Source: Ceraceosorus guamensis
Lineage: Eukaryota > Basidiomycota > Exobasidiomycetes > Ceraceosorales > Ceraceosoraceae
Direction of reading: 5' to 3'
Length of the DNA stretch: 44,556 bases
Assembly: GCF_003144195.1 (NCBI RefSeq)
Contig: NW_020290112.1
Coordinates: forward strand, 1 to 44,556
Shown here: positions 20,190 to 29,934 of the stretch, piece after piece
How positions within the stretch are numbered: position 1 is the stretch's first letter
Layout: every line of letters begins with the position of its first letter
Program-made: the position numbers and the translations under genes
The notes under the pieces: generated by a model
The model's database searches: none
Told to the model about the DNA's origin: nothing
The model's input: the letters and a program-made list of their open reading frames with translations, nothing else

Positions 20190-23100
20190 TTACTCGTCCT
20201 CTGTCTGAACGCTGCTCACGTTGGACGGTGCAGCCTTCTTGTGGGTCTTGTAACCTTCGCATAGTCTGCGCCTCGTTGAGCTAGTCAAAGCTCTAGTGTT
20301 GAATCGTACCCTCTGACTCTGACCCGATTCGTCGCGCACTTGACGGATCATGAGACCCAAAATGTCCACTTCATCCCCAGCATGATGCATCTCGCTCGTG
20401 TATTGTTCGAGAATGCTCGAGTCGGAGTAGGAAGGTCGAAGAGAGTTCATCTGACCCATGATGGGACTGGTAGAGACGTCAAACATGATTGGTCCATCTT
20501 GTCCATCCTCCTCAGAAAGCGGGTTTCGATCATTTGGCGCTCCAATTGGTCCATGCAAGCTCGCTCGACCCATCATGACCTCGCTGTCAGGTTTGTGTGC
20601 GTCGTGGCCCACGTCAATTGGCACTAATGGCAGTGGCTTGAGAGAAGATGGGGGCGACTGCGCGTTGAGCGATTCGCTCGAGATCCAAGCAGAACCCTCC
20701 CCTTCGTTGCGCAGGAGGCCAAACGGATGACGCATGTGAAAAGCTGTGCTGCTAATCTCGGATTGCACACACGAGTCGAGCGAATCAGACCTCGAACGAG
20801 CCGATTGGCGAGGTTCTTCCTGCGATACCGAGCGCAAGTGGCCCCTGTCTTGATCTGCCACACTGACCACGTCAACGACCGAATTGTTGGCTGATCTAAA
20901 CGGCAGACCAGCTTGAGAAGCTGCAAACGCGTACCTGCTCAAGCGCCTTTCTCTGAGGGTCAGGGATGTGTGGTCGTCCGGTTTGTTGTAGCGAATGCCG
21001 ACCGACCCCATGCTAGAGGAGCTGTTGGTACCAGTGCCGGCGTGCGATGGCCTCCAGGTGCGAGACTGAGAGGATGACCGGGGCGCCGTTGTGGGCGTCT
21101 GATTTGCGCTACGCACGAGCAGAAGTGGCTTCAAGGAATTGCTTTGGGACGTCGAGCCTCTCGATGAGATGGTGTTGCCTCCGAATTGGAAATCGCGCAG
21201 GCGATCGCCGCGCAGAGCTTGTGCGTATTCGAGCTCCTTCTCCATGTGCTCAGCTACCACAGGTGTCGGCTTGAGATTCTCACAAAGCTCTTCATCATCG
21301 AGCGTCTCGGATGGGAAAGCCGGCGCATCTTTAACCTTGACGTACTTGCCATCGTTGTCGAGCTTCTCCGAGCCGATACCGAGCGCAATGAGGAGGCCCT
21401 CGGTTCGCTTAGCTTGAAAAGAGGCTTTTGACAGGGTGGAGTCGAGCGAAGATGTCGATAGCGAGGCGGAGGAGCTGGTATAGACCAGAGGCGGCACGAG
21501 TAGGTCCACTTCGATCGTTGATGCATCGATGATAGGCGTAGGCGGCAAGGGTCGATCATAGGAAGCGAGGCTTCTCAAGGATGCCGCAGGCGAAGACTGT
21601 TTAGACGCGGCCTTTGGAGCGTTGGCAGGTCTGCGCGCGACCTTTGCGGCCAGCTGTTGTTGTCCTGCGGAGAGTTTGCGCCTGAGGCTCGGCTGACGGC
21701 CCGCATGAGCAACCTGCTGTGCAGGCTTCTGTTTACCGAGAGTCATGCGGCTGGGTGCAGGCGTAAGCTTCAGATCCCCCTCATCATCGCCAGACCAATT
21801 CTTCAAGAGACCAGCGCCCACGGTGGCAGCTCCCAACCTCGTCGGCGATCTTGCCAGAGGAGTGCAGAGCATGGCAGATGTGGGAGTGCCAAAGGTGCGT
21901 GGCTGACCTTGCGAGATGCTTTGTACGGCAGGCGTGCGATGTTGAAGATGCGCCTTGGGGCGGCGTTTGGGGTCAAACGCGAGTCTCAGAGGAGCTGGCA
22001 TCTTGGAACGAGGCGCTTCGACGACTTGCAGAGTGCTGGGGTAGATCCTCGAGTGTCTCTGCTGATTGCGATTCGATGGCGACGGACGCGAGACGATGCC
22101 GTCTGCAGAGCTCGGAGTAGAGAAAGCTAGAGGTGCCGCGTGCGTGCTGAACGAAGAGGGTGTCTGAATTGGTGATAACCAAGGGTCGATAGGACTGGGC
22201 GGACGATCGAGCATGTCCGAAAATGGCGCTGGCGAGCCAGAGTCGCGCTGACCGTCTACGCGCGGGGTTGCTGGCAAAGGAGCCGAGGGAGGCGGAGCTA
22301 CGAGGCGAAGCTTGTCCGAACGTTTCTCGATCGTCTTGATGGCGGCGGAAGCGGGTTGCAGTGCAGGAGATTTGGTTTGTGGACTCGATCTGACCAACGT
22401 TGAAGCAAACGTCGGTGGTGGTGTACTTGATGTTTCTGCTCGAGACGACGCCAATGCTCTTTTTAGATCGCGAATGGAGACGGGAGTCGATGGTTGAGCA
22501 GAGGGTGATGCGTTGGCAGCGTTGGTCTTTTGTTGAAGTGAGGTAGATGTGGTGCGGCCATGTTGCGTGCAAGGTGCAGTCTTGGGCGCGCTGTTCGGGG
22601 TCATGGGTACGCTCACCATGTCGTCATCGTCTATCGAAGCTCTGGCAGTTTTCGGCGTTGCGTTTCGAGAATGACGCCTCTTGTGGCCGACGTTGAAGGA
22701 CAAGCTGAGGCTCTTGCTCTTTCTTCGCGGTGAAGATGCGTCGCCGGATGTGGTGTCCGCTTGACGAAAGAACCTTCCGGCCGAGCGCAGCGCATCAAAG
22801 GGAGAGCTGCTGCCATCGTGCGAATCGTAGCGCGTATCTCTAAAGGTGATCTCTTGGACCTCTTCCACTCCCTCCTCGTCGGAGCTGTCATCGAAGCCAG
22901 ATTTGGCAGGCAGACGAGCTTGTCGTGGCACAGTGTCCAAAGCCAATTGAAGGGCGGGTGGAATCGCGGCGCGCTTGATTTGCGGTCCGACTGAGCGCCG
23001 TGATGCTTTCACAGCAGCCGTGCGAGGTGTGTGGCTACGCGACGAAAGAGCTTGGAGCGTCAACCTTCTTGACCTGACCGAGTCTCCTTACAGCCAACAC

Positions 23101-23479
23101 AGCGCGGTCGTGCTCACCTCTTGGGACTGACCAACGACTCGCCAGCGCGCGATGCAGCGTCTGCACTTCCGTCACTTTCCAGATCAGTGCTGTAGAAGGA
23201 CCAATTGTTCATACTTGCTCGCGCGCGGGCACTCAACGGCGAAAAGGGATTCTCGATGAACGTCGAAGCATCCGACGGCAATTTGAGCGCAGTCGAGACG
23301 CTTTCATTTGCCACACCATCGCTTGTTCGGCGAGAAAACTTTTTGGTTGCGCCGGCGCCAGAGTGAAATGTCGGCGCTGGTGGTGTCCAGCCAGTCAGCG
23401 CTTTAGACTGCACGGGCTTTGGCTTGCCGACTTTGAAATCTGCTGCAGACGAGTGAGGTGTGTGCGAGGTGAGCCTCAT
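20190..23479 (-). CDS. Large disordered protein of unknown function
   Basis: Two exons (minus strand: 23479-23118 and 23073-20190) give 1081 residues. I do not recognise the family. The start at 23479 has a strong context (CACCATGAGG); the frame is open further upstream but is probably leader. The intron is only 44 bases, GTGAGC to CAG, and two further AAG acceptors just downstream would also keep the frame. The protein is Ser/Pro/Thr/Arg-rich and mostly low complexity, with a basic patch (KKFSRR), an acidic patch (DDSSDEEGVEEVQE) and many SP/TP sites. Order-prone segments are NPFSPLSARARASMNNWSFY in exon 1 and, near the C terminus, DEVDILGLMIRQVRDESGQS followed by a basic RRRLCEGYKTHKK. The composition suggests a phosphorylated scaffold or regulator, but nothing specific can be claimed. 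A TATATATA sits about 270 bases upstream. Confidence 0.85.
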
Positions 23480-23746
23480 GGTGAGGACCGTAGGTGGGGT
23501 GTGTGGGCGAGATGGGACAATGTGGTGCTTGCTGGCTGGCTCGCTGGCTGGCTGCTCAAGTCGTTTGGCGGTTCGAGCGTGATGCTCTCGCTTCAAGCGA
23601 AAGTGAGTGCGATGTGCGAGGGGTGCAGCGTCCTTGATGCGTGTGCCGGCAGAGACGCAACTTGCTGGGCCATTCAATCGAGAGCGCAAACTTGTTGTGG
23701 CGACTTGACCAGCGTCGTCGTAGGCGCCTCTGAAAAGTATGGTCCT

Positions 23747-23756
23747 GTATATATAC
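23747..23756 (-). promoter_or_regulatory. Candidate TATA box of the 1081-residue gene
   Basis: GTATATATAC, a perfect palindrome, lies about 270 bases before the ATG at 23479. It would imply a 5' leader of roughly 200 or more bases. Confidence 0.35.
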
Positions 23757-24382
23757 GTGCGAGGCAGCCTTTGGTGACGTGTACCTCCCCTACCAAGATC
23801 GCCGCCCATCGTTCGATCCATTGTCCCACGAAGCCGGCGCAGCGGTGCATCTACACAAGCACAGCGGCAGGGTCTCCCCATTTTCATTGCTGACGGTGAA
23901 ATTAACCGCACTGCTGCGAAAGGACATTGACGATGGTCGATGTCGTTGGTCGGGCGCGTGGCCAGAGATTGGACCTGTGTGGATGCAGCATCGTCGACGA
24001 TCATACCTTGCACGCATCATCAAGCCGTCTTGTCCTTTTGCCCCGCGCTCCATGACAATTCAGCAGCAAGTTCCAGCGCTAGCTGATGCGAATGGTAGAA
24101 AGGGAAGCTCGAGGATTTGCGCGGTGCGACGCGAGCTTCTCGATCGCGTCCGTGCGCGACTTCCAAGCGCATCCGCCCATGATGTGCGATGAGTAAGGAC
24201 AAAGGAAACTTCTTGTCGCGCTTCCCGCGCGTGCGCGGGGGAAGAAAAGCCACACGCGGCGGCGGCGGCAGCGGTGCATGCATGCACATATGCGCTGCAG
24301 TGACGACTGATTCTGCCGTCCCTTTTCCATCCGTGCGCAGTCAAGATCGAGTCTTGACGAGTGGCTGCTGGCTGCATGGCTG

Positions 24383-24723
24383 CTTTGGATCGTCCCGTTT
24401 GCTACGAGATATTGGATTCAACGTGAACTTTTCAACAAGACAAAGGGCTCCCGACACCTCACTCACACTCTTTAGTCCGGCTGGGCAGCGCCTCCTACGC
24501 CGGTGCGAACACTTGCGACATTTCCGCACTGGCGCAAAGCCGCGCGCATTTCACTTTGGATCGTCCCGTTTGCTACGAGATATTGGATTCAACGTGAACT
24601 TTTCAACAAGACAAAGGGCTCCCGACACCTCACTCACACTCTTTAGTCCGGCTGGGCAGCGCCTCCTACGCCGGTGCGAACACTTGCGACATTTCCGCAC
24701 TGGCGCAAAGCCGCGCGCATTTC
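24383..24723. repeat. Perfect tandem duplication, 171-base unit
   Basis: The 170 bases from 24383 to 24552 recur without any change at 24554-24723; one base (A at 24553) separates them, giving a unit of 171 (57 codons). The copies begin CTTTGGATCGTCCCG and end CCGCGCGCATTTC. Identity implies a recent duplication or an assembly artefact. Confidence 0.95.
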
Positions 24724-26328
24724 TGTCCCTTTGCTAGCCCCCTTGTCCTCCCGCTTGCGTGTTGCTTGTAGCCAGTCACGAGTGCATTTGCCGCACCGAC
24801 GACATGCGACTCACTGCTGTAGCCCCCAGATTTGAGCGGATGCAGTCCCAGAGCAGAGTCGAGTTTGATCGAAGCCGCGCTCGGGTCTGCTTCACATTTG
24901 GTGCCGGACAACAGCGCCGACAGTCTTGAGTCAACATGTAGACATGTGCTAGGAAAGCACGTGACTTGTGTCTGCCGCGCAAGCGTCCACGCTTTCGCAC
25001 GTCGGATGCTTACGGCGCGCATCCTCTTGATCCCCCCAGTCCGCCATGCTCCCGCCGACGCCATTCACCTAGCATTCCCTGAGATCCGAGGTGACACATT
25101 CTTGGGACATACCCGCTATGCGCACTCTTCTCGCGCTGCGACAGAAAGCAAAACCAGCCCCAACGAGCGAGTTTCGCTAGATGGTGGGCGCTTCGTGCGA
25201 TTCGTAAAGTTTCCTTCCTGGCGCCGATTTCGGTGAGCCACGCTTTCCCTCGGCAAGAATCCATCCGGCCTCGTGGTGTGGGGGAGAGGCTCGGGAATTT
25301 GTGTGCAAGTGGGGCGTGGCGGAAGTGCGACAAAGAGGCAACGGGAAAGGTCCCAAGTCCGACTTGACTGTGAGATCAGTCTTGAGTGAGAGTAGAGTGC
25401 GTCATGATTACGAAGGAGCTGCGCAGCGTGTCTGCGCCTCGTTCATGAAATGTTTGAATCGCCTCAATCCTTCTATACATTAATCCTTTATTTCCTCCTT
25501 TCGCGACTCGTCCCATCCAAGAAAGGAAATCGTAGGCACAAGTATAGCGTCTGCGCATCTTCTCATCTAATTGGTAGCAGCGACCTCGAATGCAAATTTC
25601 TAGAGCTGGGCATGAATGATGGTTCTTTGTCAACGACTTTACCGCCAAAGAATCACGATCTTTGTTCCCTATTCGCGGACTTGTAGGTCGACATGGTGAT
25701 GAAAGTGATGACGATTGCGTTGCGGACGGATGATGTGAAAGTCGAGCTGAGATGCGATCAGACGATCCAACCTCGCGCGTCGGTTTTTCAATCAAATGTG
25801 AATGGCGCAGCTCCGTCCTTTGAATCCTTGGCCACGTTGAGATTCGTGATCGCGAATTTTGAATGTTGATCGAGGGATCGAGATTATAGCAGCAGTGACG
25901 TAATTGCGAAAAGGTCATCAATCCATGTTGCATCGCGCAACGCTATGCGTCTGGAGCGCCCGCCTGCGCGCGAGGAAATGAAGTCACAGTGTGGACGCGG
26001 AACGAAGGAGTGAATCGTGAATGCACTTGAGTGGATGATGGATCAATCAACCGAAAACGAGAAACGCTTTCATCAGAATGCAAGCTCATGCCTGCCGGTG
26101 CCGATGAGAAGCTCACCCGCCGCTAGTTGTGTGAATTAGCCAGCCACGCATGTGGAGGCAGGCGCGTTCGCAAATCCCCATGCAAGACATCAATCACGTT
26201 CGCGGTGCATCCGCGAAATCGCGGCACGCCGGCGTGCAACGATGAACGATCAGACTGTATCCGCTTGCACCATCGTTCCTTTCACATCAAGCCCATTCCT
26301 CGCCCGGTCTAGTCGATCCGTCAACACG

Positions 26329-27981
26329 ATGGTGGATGCGGCTTCCACAACCAAGCTTGCTGCCGAGCAGCAGCAGCAGCAGCAGCAGCAGCAGACATCC
26401 CTAAGTAGAGCTTCAACGAGCCAAACGATGTTGAGGTTGATGAGGGACAACGAAGCAGCGTTGAAAGCCTTGCTGGTGCACAGCGGCAAAGTGTTGCGAA
26501 TCAGATCGGACACGTCGATGAGCTTGCAGAACAGCACACAGGTGCAATCATCAGCTCCGCTCGAAGCGATGATCGTCGATTCCCAAAATGCAATGTTTGG
26601 AGAGGAGCAAGCGGAAGCAAAGACTGCCGCCTCCCGCTCCACGCATACGGTGATGGAGGAGCTCTTGAAGAGCGTCAAGGAGGATGTCGCTTCGACGCCT
26701 GGAATGGTAGAGGTGCTACACAATGCAGAATCGCTGAGCAGAGGCTGCAATGCTCTTGCTGCGTGGCTGGTGAGTGGCTCGCTGGAGCGCGCATCTATAG
26801 TTGGGGGCGATTACGCGAACGGTCAGCTGGCTGAATCAAACAAGGTCAAGCCCATGTTTGGTTTGCATTTCGCATGCCGACCAATGGCTCTCGCCCTCTT
26901 CGTCTCTCTTTCGCATACTCGCTCACACCTTTTCCGCATTCCCCAAAAGTCGTATGCCCAGACCTTGCTGCTCTCCGAGCTAGCTCGAGCGCAGGTAAGA
27001 GAAGCGCAAGAGGCGCTCGAACAGGCAAGAGCGGCTGAAGCAGCTCGACTGGAGCAAGTTGCAGCGGCTGAGCAAGCCGCAAAAGAAGTAGCAGAAGAGA
27101 GGGAGCGAACAGAAAAAGAGGCAGCGGACAAGATGGCGAAAGATGCGAGTACAGCAGCTGCTGCAGGAGACACCGTGGCTATCGAGTCACGCAAAGGAGA
27201 TTCTGCCACTGAAACGCACAACGACGATGAGGACGACGACGATGATGTTCCCCTAGCAGCAGCGAGTAAAGCCCCTGTGACAGGAGCTACAAGAGCACCG
27301 ACGATCGACATGAACGCCGAGCAGCCCATCGATCTCACTATGAGCCCGTCAGGGTCGCCAGAGATCTCGAAAGCGGAAGCCAGCTCCACCGCCAATGTAC
27401 CACCGATATCATCAGCAGTAGCGTCGAGCGGCACGGATCCTGCTTCCCTCCTGGCGTCTCTGACAGGCATAGCTGCAAATCCAGCTTTCGCTTCGTTGTC
27501 GGAGACGGCCAACTCGTCAGGTTCAAGCACATCGCTGCCTCTGCCCACTTCAGACGCGAACGAAGCAAGCTCAGACTTTAATCTGTGGGACATGGACCTT
27601 TCCAGCTTGGATATGACTCAATTGTCAAGACTGGCAGCAGGGCCCACCGCAAAGGAATTGACCGGTGCAAACGAATCGGGATTGGACCTGTCCAAGCTCG
27701 ACGCTCCCACCGATCCGGCCAACAAGGACAATCTGCCACCGGACACGACCGCTGCAGGTGGAGACGCGAGCGTAAGCAACGCCATCTCTACAGACTTCTC
27801 CTTTTTGGGCAATATAGCTCCCGACTCGGCTGGATCCATGGGCGCTTTCGAGAATGGTAGTCTTGACATGGGTGATGGTACGGGGATGGGCATGGACCTC
27901 AGCAACCTTGACTTTGACTTTGGAGAGTTTCAAAAGCAGTTTGATAGCACCAATGAAGGCGGTGCGGAGGATGGAGGCTAG
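26329..27981 (+). CDS. Coiled-coil/acidic nuclear-type protein, possible Mediator tail subunit (Med2-like)
   Basis: The start at 26329 is preferred (CACGATGG context, then the poly-Gln region); an in-frame ATG at 26242 is possible. A likely intron runs from 26770 (GTGAGT) to 26949 (AAAAG) or 26961 (CCCAG). Both lengths are multiples of three and stop-free, so the unspliced frame is also open. The spliced product has 490 or 486 residues. It holds a Q10 stretch (nine CAG codons after an upstream GAG), a helical N-terminal region (TMLRLMRDNEAALKALLVHS), an Ala/Glu coiled coil (REAQEALEQARAAEAARLEQ onward), a DDEDDDDDV patch, and an acidic, Leu/Phe/Asp-rich tail with LWDMDLSSLDM and LDFDFGEF motifs of the activation-domain type. 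Budding-yeast Med2 has the same order (helical N terminus, charged coiled coil, disordered middle, acidic tail), which is my only reason for suggesting it. Function is unproven. Confidence 0.83.
   Translation: MVDAASTTKLAAEQQQQQQQQQTSLSRASTSQTMLRLMRDNEAALKALLVHSGKVLRIRSDTSMSLQNSTQVQSSAPLEAMIVDSQNAMFGEEQAEAKTAASRSTHTVMEELLKSVKEDVASTPGMVEVLHNAESLSRGCNALAAWLVSGSLERASIVGGDYANGQLAESNKVKPMFGLHFACRPMALALFVSLSHTRSHLFRIPQKSYAQTLLLSELARAQVREAQEALEQARAAEAARLEQVAAAEQAAKEVAEERERTEKEAADKMAKDASTAAAAGDTVAIESRKGDSATETHNDDEDDDDDVPLAAASKAPVTGATRAPTIDMNAEQPIDLTMSPSGSPEISKAEASSTANVPPISSAVASSGTDPASLLASLTGIAANPAFASLSETANSSGSSTSLPLPTSDANEASSDFNLWDMDLSSLDMTQLSRLAAGPTAKELTGANESGLDLSKLDAPTDPANKDNLPPDTTAAGGDASVSNAISTDFSFLGNIAPDSAGSMGAFENGSLDMGDGTGMGMDLSNLDFDFGEFQKQFDSTNEGGAEDGG
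26368..26394. repeat. CAG microsatellite coding for poly-Gln
   Basis: Nine perfect CAG units in frame in the coiled-coil gene. The purity of the tract suggests length variation between isolates. Confidence 0.9.
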
Positions 27982-28251
27982 CTGGTGGCCACAGCAGCAG
28001 GGCAATGGACAGGTCCCGTCATTCTCGTGCATCAACCTGCTTACGGTACTGGAAGGACCGTTCCCAGGTACGTACCCCGCCTCATCAATGTCAAGCTACA
28101 ACGATCCAATCTGCTCATTCGCTTCGTGTGTACGCCTTCACATCATTGCCAATCGTTTCGAATACAGACGCGCGAATCACATCATTTTACTCAAAGTCGA
28201 GGAGGGCAGGCAAAGTGGGGTGGCGTTGCTTGCGACAGCAAGCAACGCGCC
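27982..28251. other. Convergent 3' gap with hairpin
   Basis: The 270 bases between two facing stop codons. A perfect inverted repeat at 28223-28248 sits at the minus-strand gene's end. No gene is seen. Confidence 0.6.
28223..28248 (-). terminator. Perfect 11-bp hairpin just past the stop codon of the repeat protein
   Basis: GCGTTGCTTGC, loop GACA, GCAAGCAACGC. The stem is perfect and begins 3 bases after the minus-strand stop codon at 28254-28252. In a eukaryotic mRNA it would be a 3' UTR stem-loop rather than a bacterial-type terminator, so the type label is only positional. Confidence 0.5.
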
Positions 28252-29934
28252 TCAATCCTTGTTCGTGTGCCTGAAAGCCAAATCAAACTCGCTCTTTACC
28301 AGGCCAATCTCGGGGCAGAACAAGACGCAGCCGAACAGACCACCCACCGTCAGCCCAGCGCCCAGCTTTGTCGCCTTGGGGTGACGGTCATAGAAGCGGA
28401 GCGCTCCGTTGACTGTTCGGTTCTTGAGACGCACCAATCGGCCTCTCCATGTTCTAGGACTGCCCGGTGGTTCACCTGCAGCAGTCTGCCTAGCTCCTCG
28501 CGCTTCGGAAAGCTCTGCCGTGGCAGTCGGATGGGAGTCCATCGTGTGACTATGCCCCGCAGCTTGGTGATCCAGATGGAAGCTTCGTACAGCGCCAGTA
28601 CTGCTCAAGGACGATAAGCGTGTGGACACCTCCATCGGCAGGTTCTCGAATCGTTGGGGCGAGATTAGGCCATGCAAAGTGGCACGGGCACGCGATGCTG
28701 CTGCTGCTAGATCACCATGTGAGGAAGCTGGCGGCGGACTCGATGGTGTGTGGTCGCTGGTGCTGCGGTGGAGCTCGCTGCGCTTCCAAAATCTTTCAGT
28801 AGGCTGACGTCTTGCACTCGATGTACGTTGGAGGGCCTGCTCCAGCGGTTCATAATGCCCAGGGACTGTGGACAAGAAATGTCGTTGGCCTAGCGGTACA
28901 TCGACGTCTCTCCCAAAAAGCGTATTAGGTGGAGTCCCATCACTGTCTGTACGGTCGTAAAGAGCAGCTGTGCGGCCTTCCGTGTCTCGCCTAACGTGAT
29001 GCTCAGTGTGGTTCTGCTTTCTGGGCGGTGTATCGGTATGCTTCAGGTCGCAGCCGGCAAGCTCGCAGGCCATGAGAAAGGTTGCCGCAATAGGCGCAGC
29101 GGTCCCAAAGATGGGATGCTTCTTCCAGTAGGCATGTATGGCCTTTGCGACAGTGACAAAGGGTCGAGCTGCCGACTTGCCCGCCTTGACAGCTTTCGCA
29201 GTCCTAGTGACATCGGCTTTTGGCAGGTTGTGAACGACATCGCCATTGCTGGGACCCGCTTCTACTGATCGTCGCACAATCTCGCCAATCACGGCAGTCG
29301 AAAGCTCACTTCTGCGTGCGTGCCGTAGGTGCTTGACCTGAGCCGGAGTCGGAGGTGGAGCCGGCAGCGGGGACAGGGCAGGATCGGGTTTGCCGTGCTT
29401 GAAATCGCAATCAAAGGCGCCGCATCCCAGGAATATGCCAAAGGGCAAAAAGGTGGCAGTCATGAGGAATGGATAGTTTTTGAAGCCGCCTGCGAGACCT
29501 TTGGCGCTGTTTCGCATCATCTTTGCCGAGTACTGCATCATGTCGTGCGGAGCGTTGTGGACCTTTCTCACCGCCCCTACAGCCTTGGCTCCAATCGTGG
29601 AAGCAGCTCGCTTCTTCTCCACCTTTTCCGCGCTAGACGTTGCGACAAGGCGTTCGACTTGTTCCTCAGCACCGTCACGGGGCTTAATGTGAGGGAGCCA
29701 GTCGGGATTGTAAGGCTGCCGTCTTGACGTGTTCACCGAACGCGTACTCGTGCGACGCCCCTCTGCGAGAGCACGTCGCAAATTTCTGGAGAGCAGCGTG
29801 TCTGCACTGTGCTCGAGCTCGACCCGCCCACGTTGGACATTGCCATTCGCCTGAGTGTCTTTTGTTCTGAGCGTGGGCGCACTCTGGGCTGTGCCAAAGA
29901 GAAGGATGACAGCGACCAAGGCTTGGCCAAGCAT
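28252..29934 (-). CDS. Secreted protein with three internal Cys-containing hydrophobic repeats
   Basis: A 560-residue single-exon protein with no family I recognise. Residues 1-19 are a good signal peptide (MLGQALVAVILLFGTAQSA). Three related segments occur at about 151-180, 270-299 and 514-543. Each has a basic or aromatic approach, (N/K/R)(Y/H)P, then a Gly/Ala/Phe/Leu-rich hydrophobic run ending in a Cys pair: LGCGAFDCDFKH, MACELAGCDLKH and FGCVLFCPE. Each hydrophobic run is preceded by a basic amphipathic-looking helix. Between repeats the chain is hydrophilic and rich in dibasic sites (EKKRAAS, HARRSEL, IVRRSVE, HVRRDTE, SARRQPT, FWKRSEL) of the kind cut by Kex2. It could be a KEX2-processed repeat protein yielding several peptides, or a membrane or wall protein with three inserted segments. 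The gene is convergent with the coiled-coil gene. The ATG context CAAAATGC is good. Function is unknown. Confidence 0.85.
   Translation of the reverse strand: MLGQALVAVILLFGTAQSAPTLRTKDTQANGNVQRGRVELEHSADTLLSRNLRRALAEGRRTSTRSVNTSRRQPYNPDWLPHIKPRDGAEEQVERLVATSSAEKVEKKRAASTIGAKAVGAVRKVHNAPHDMMQYSAKMMRNSAKGLAGGFKNYPFLMTATFLPFGIFLGCGAFDCDFKHGKPDPALSPLPAPPPTPAQVKHLRHARRSELSTAVIGEIVRRSVEAGPSNGDVVHNLPKADVTRTAKAVKAGKSAARPFVTVAKAIHAYWKKHPIFGTAAPIAATFLMACELAGCDLKHTDTPPRKQNHTEHHVRRDTEGRTAALYDRTDSDGTPPNTLFGRDVDVPLGQRHFLSTVPGHYEPLEQALQRTSSARRQPTERFWKRSELHRSTSDHTPSSPPPASSHGDLAAAASRARATLHGLISPQRFENLPMEVSTRLSSLSSTGAVRSFHLDHQAAGHSHTMDSHPTATAELSEARGARQTAAGEPPGSPRTWRGRLVRLKNRTVNGALRFYDRHPKATKLGAGLTVGGLFGCVLFCPEIGLVKSEFDLAFRHTNKD

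Larger units (their letters stand above)
23480..26328. other. Divergent intergenic region with a tandem duplication
   Basis: About 2.8 kb between two divergently transcribed genes. It carries a TATA element for the minus-strand gene, a GCTG-rich patch near 23530-23557, a perfect 171-base tandem duplication at 24383-24723 and an AT-richer segment near 25440-25700. Open frames of up to about 185 codons occur on both strands (24189-24737 plus, 24832-25236 plus, 25376-25933 minus) but match nothing I know. The plus frame at 24189-24737 stays open through the duplication only because the unit is a multiple of three. Confidence 0.5.

Noticed and set aside
23480-24013. N-terminal extension of the 1081-residue gene
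   Set aside because: The ATG at 23479 has a strong context and a TATA element lies at 23747-23756, inside the supposed extension.
26152-26328. Longer start for the coiled-coil gene
   Set aside because: The extra residues look like translated leader; an ATG at 26242 remains possible but 26329 is simpler.
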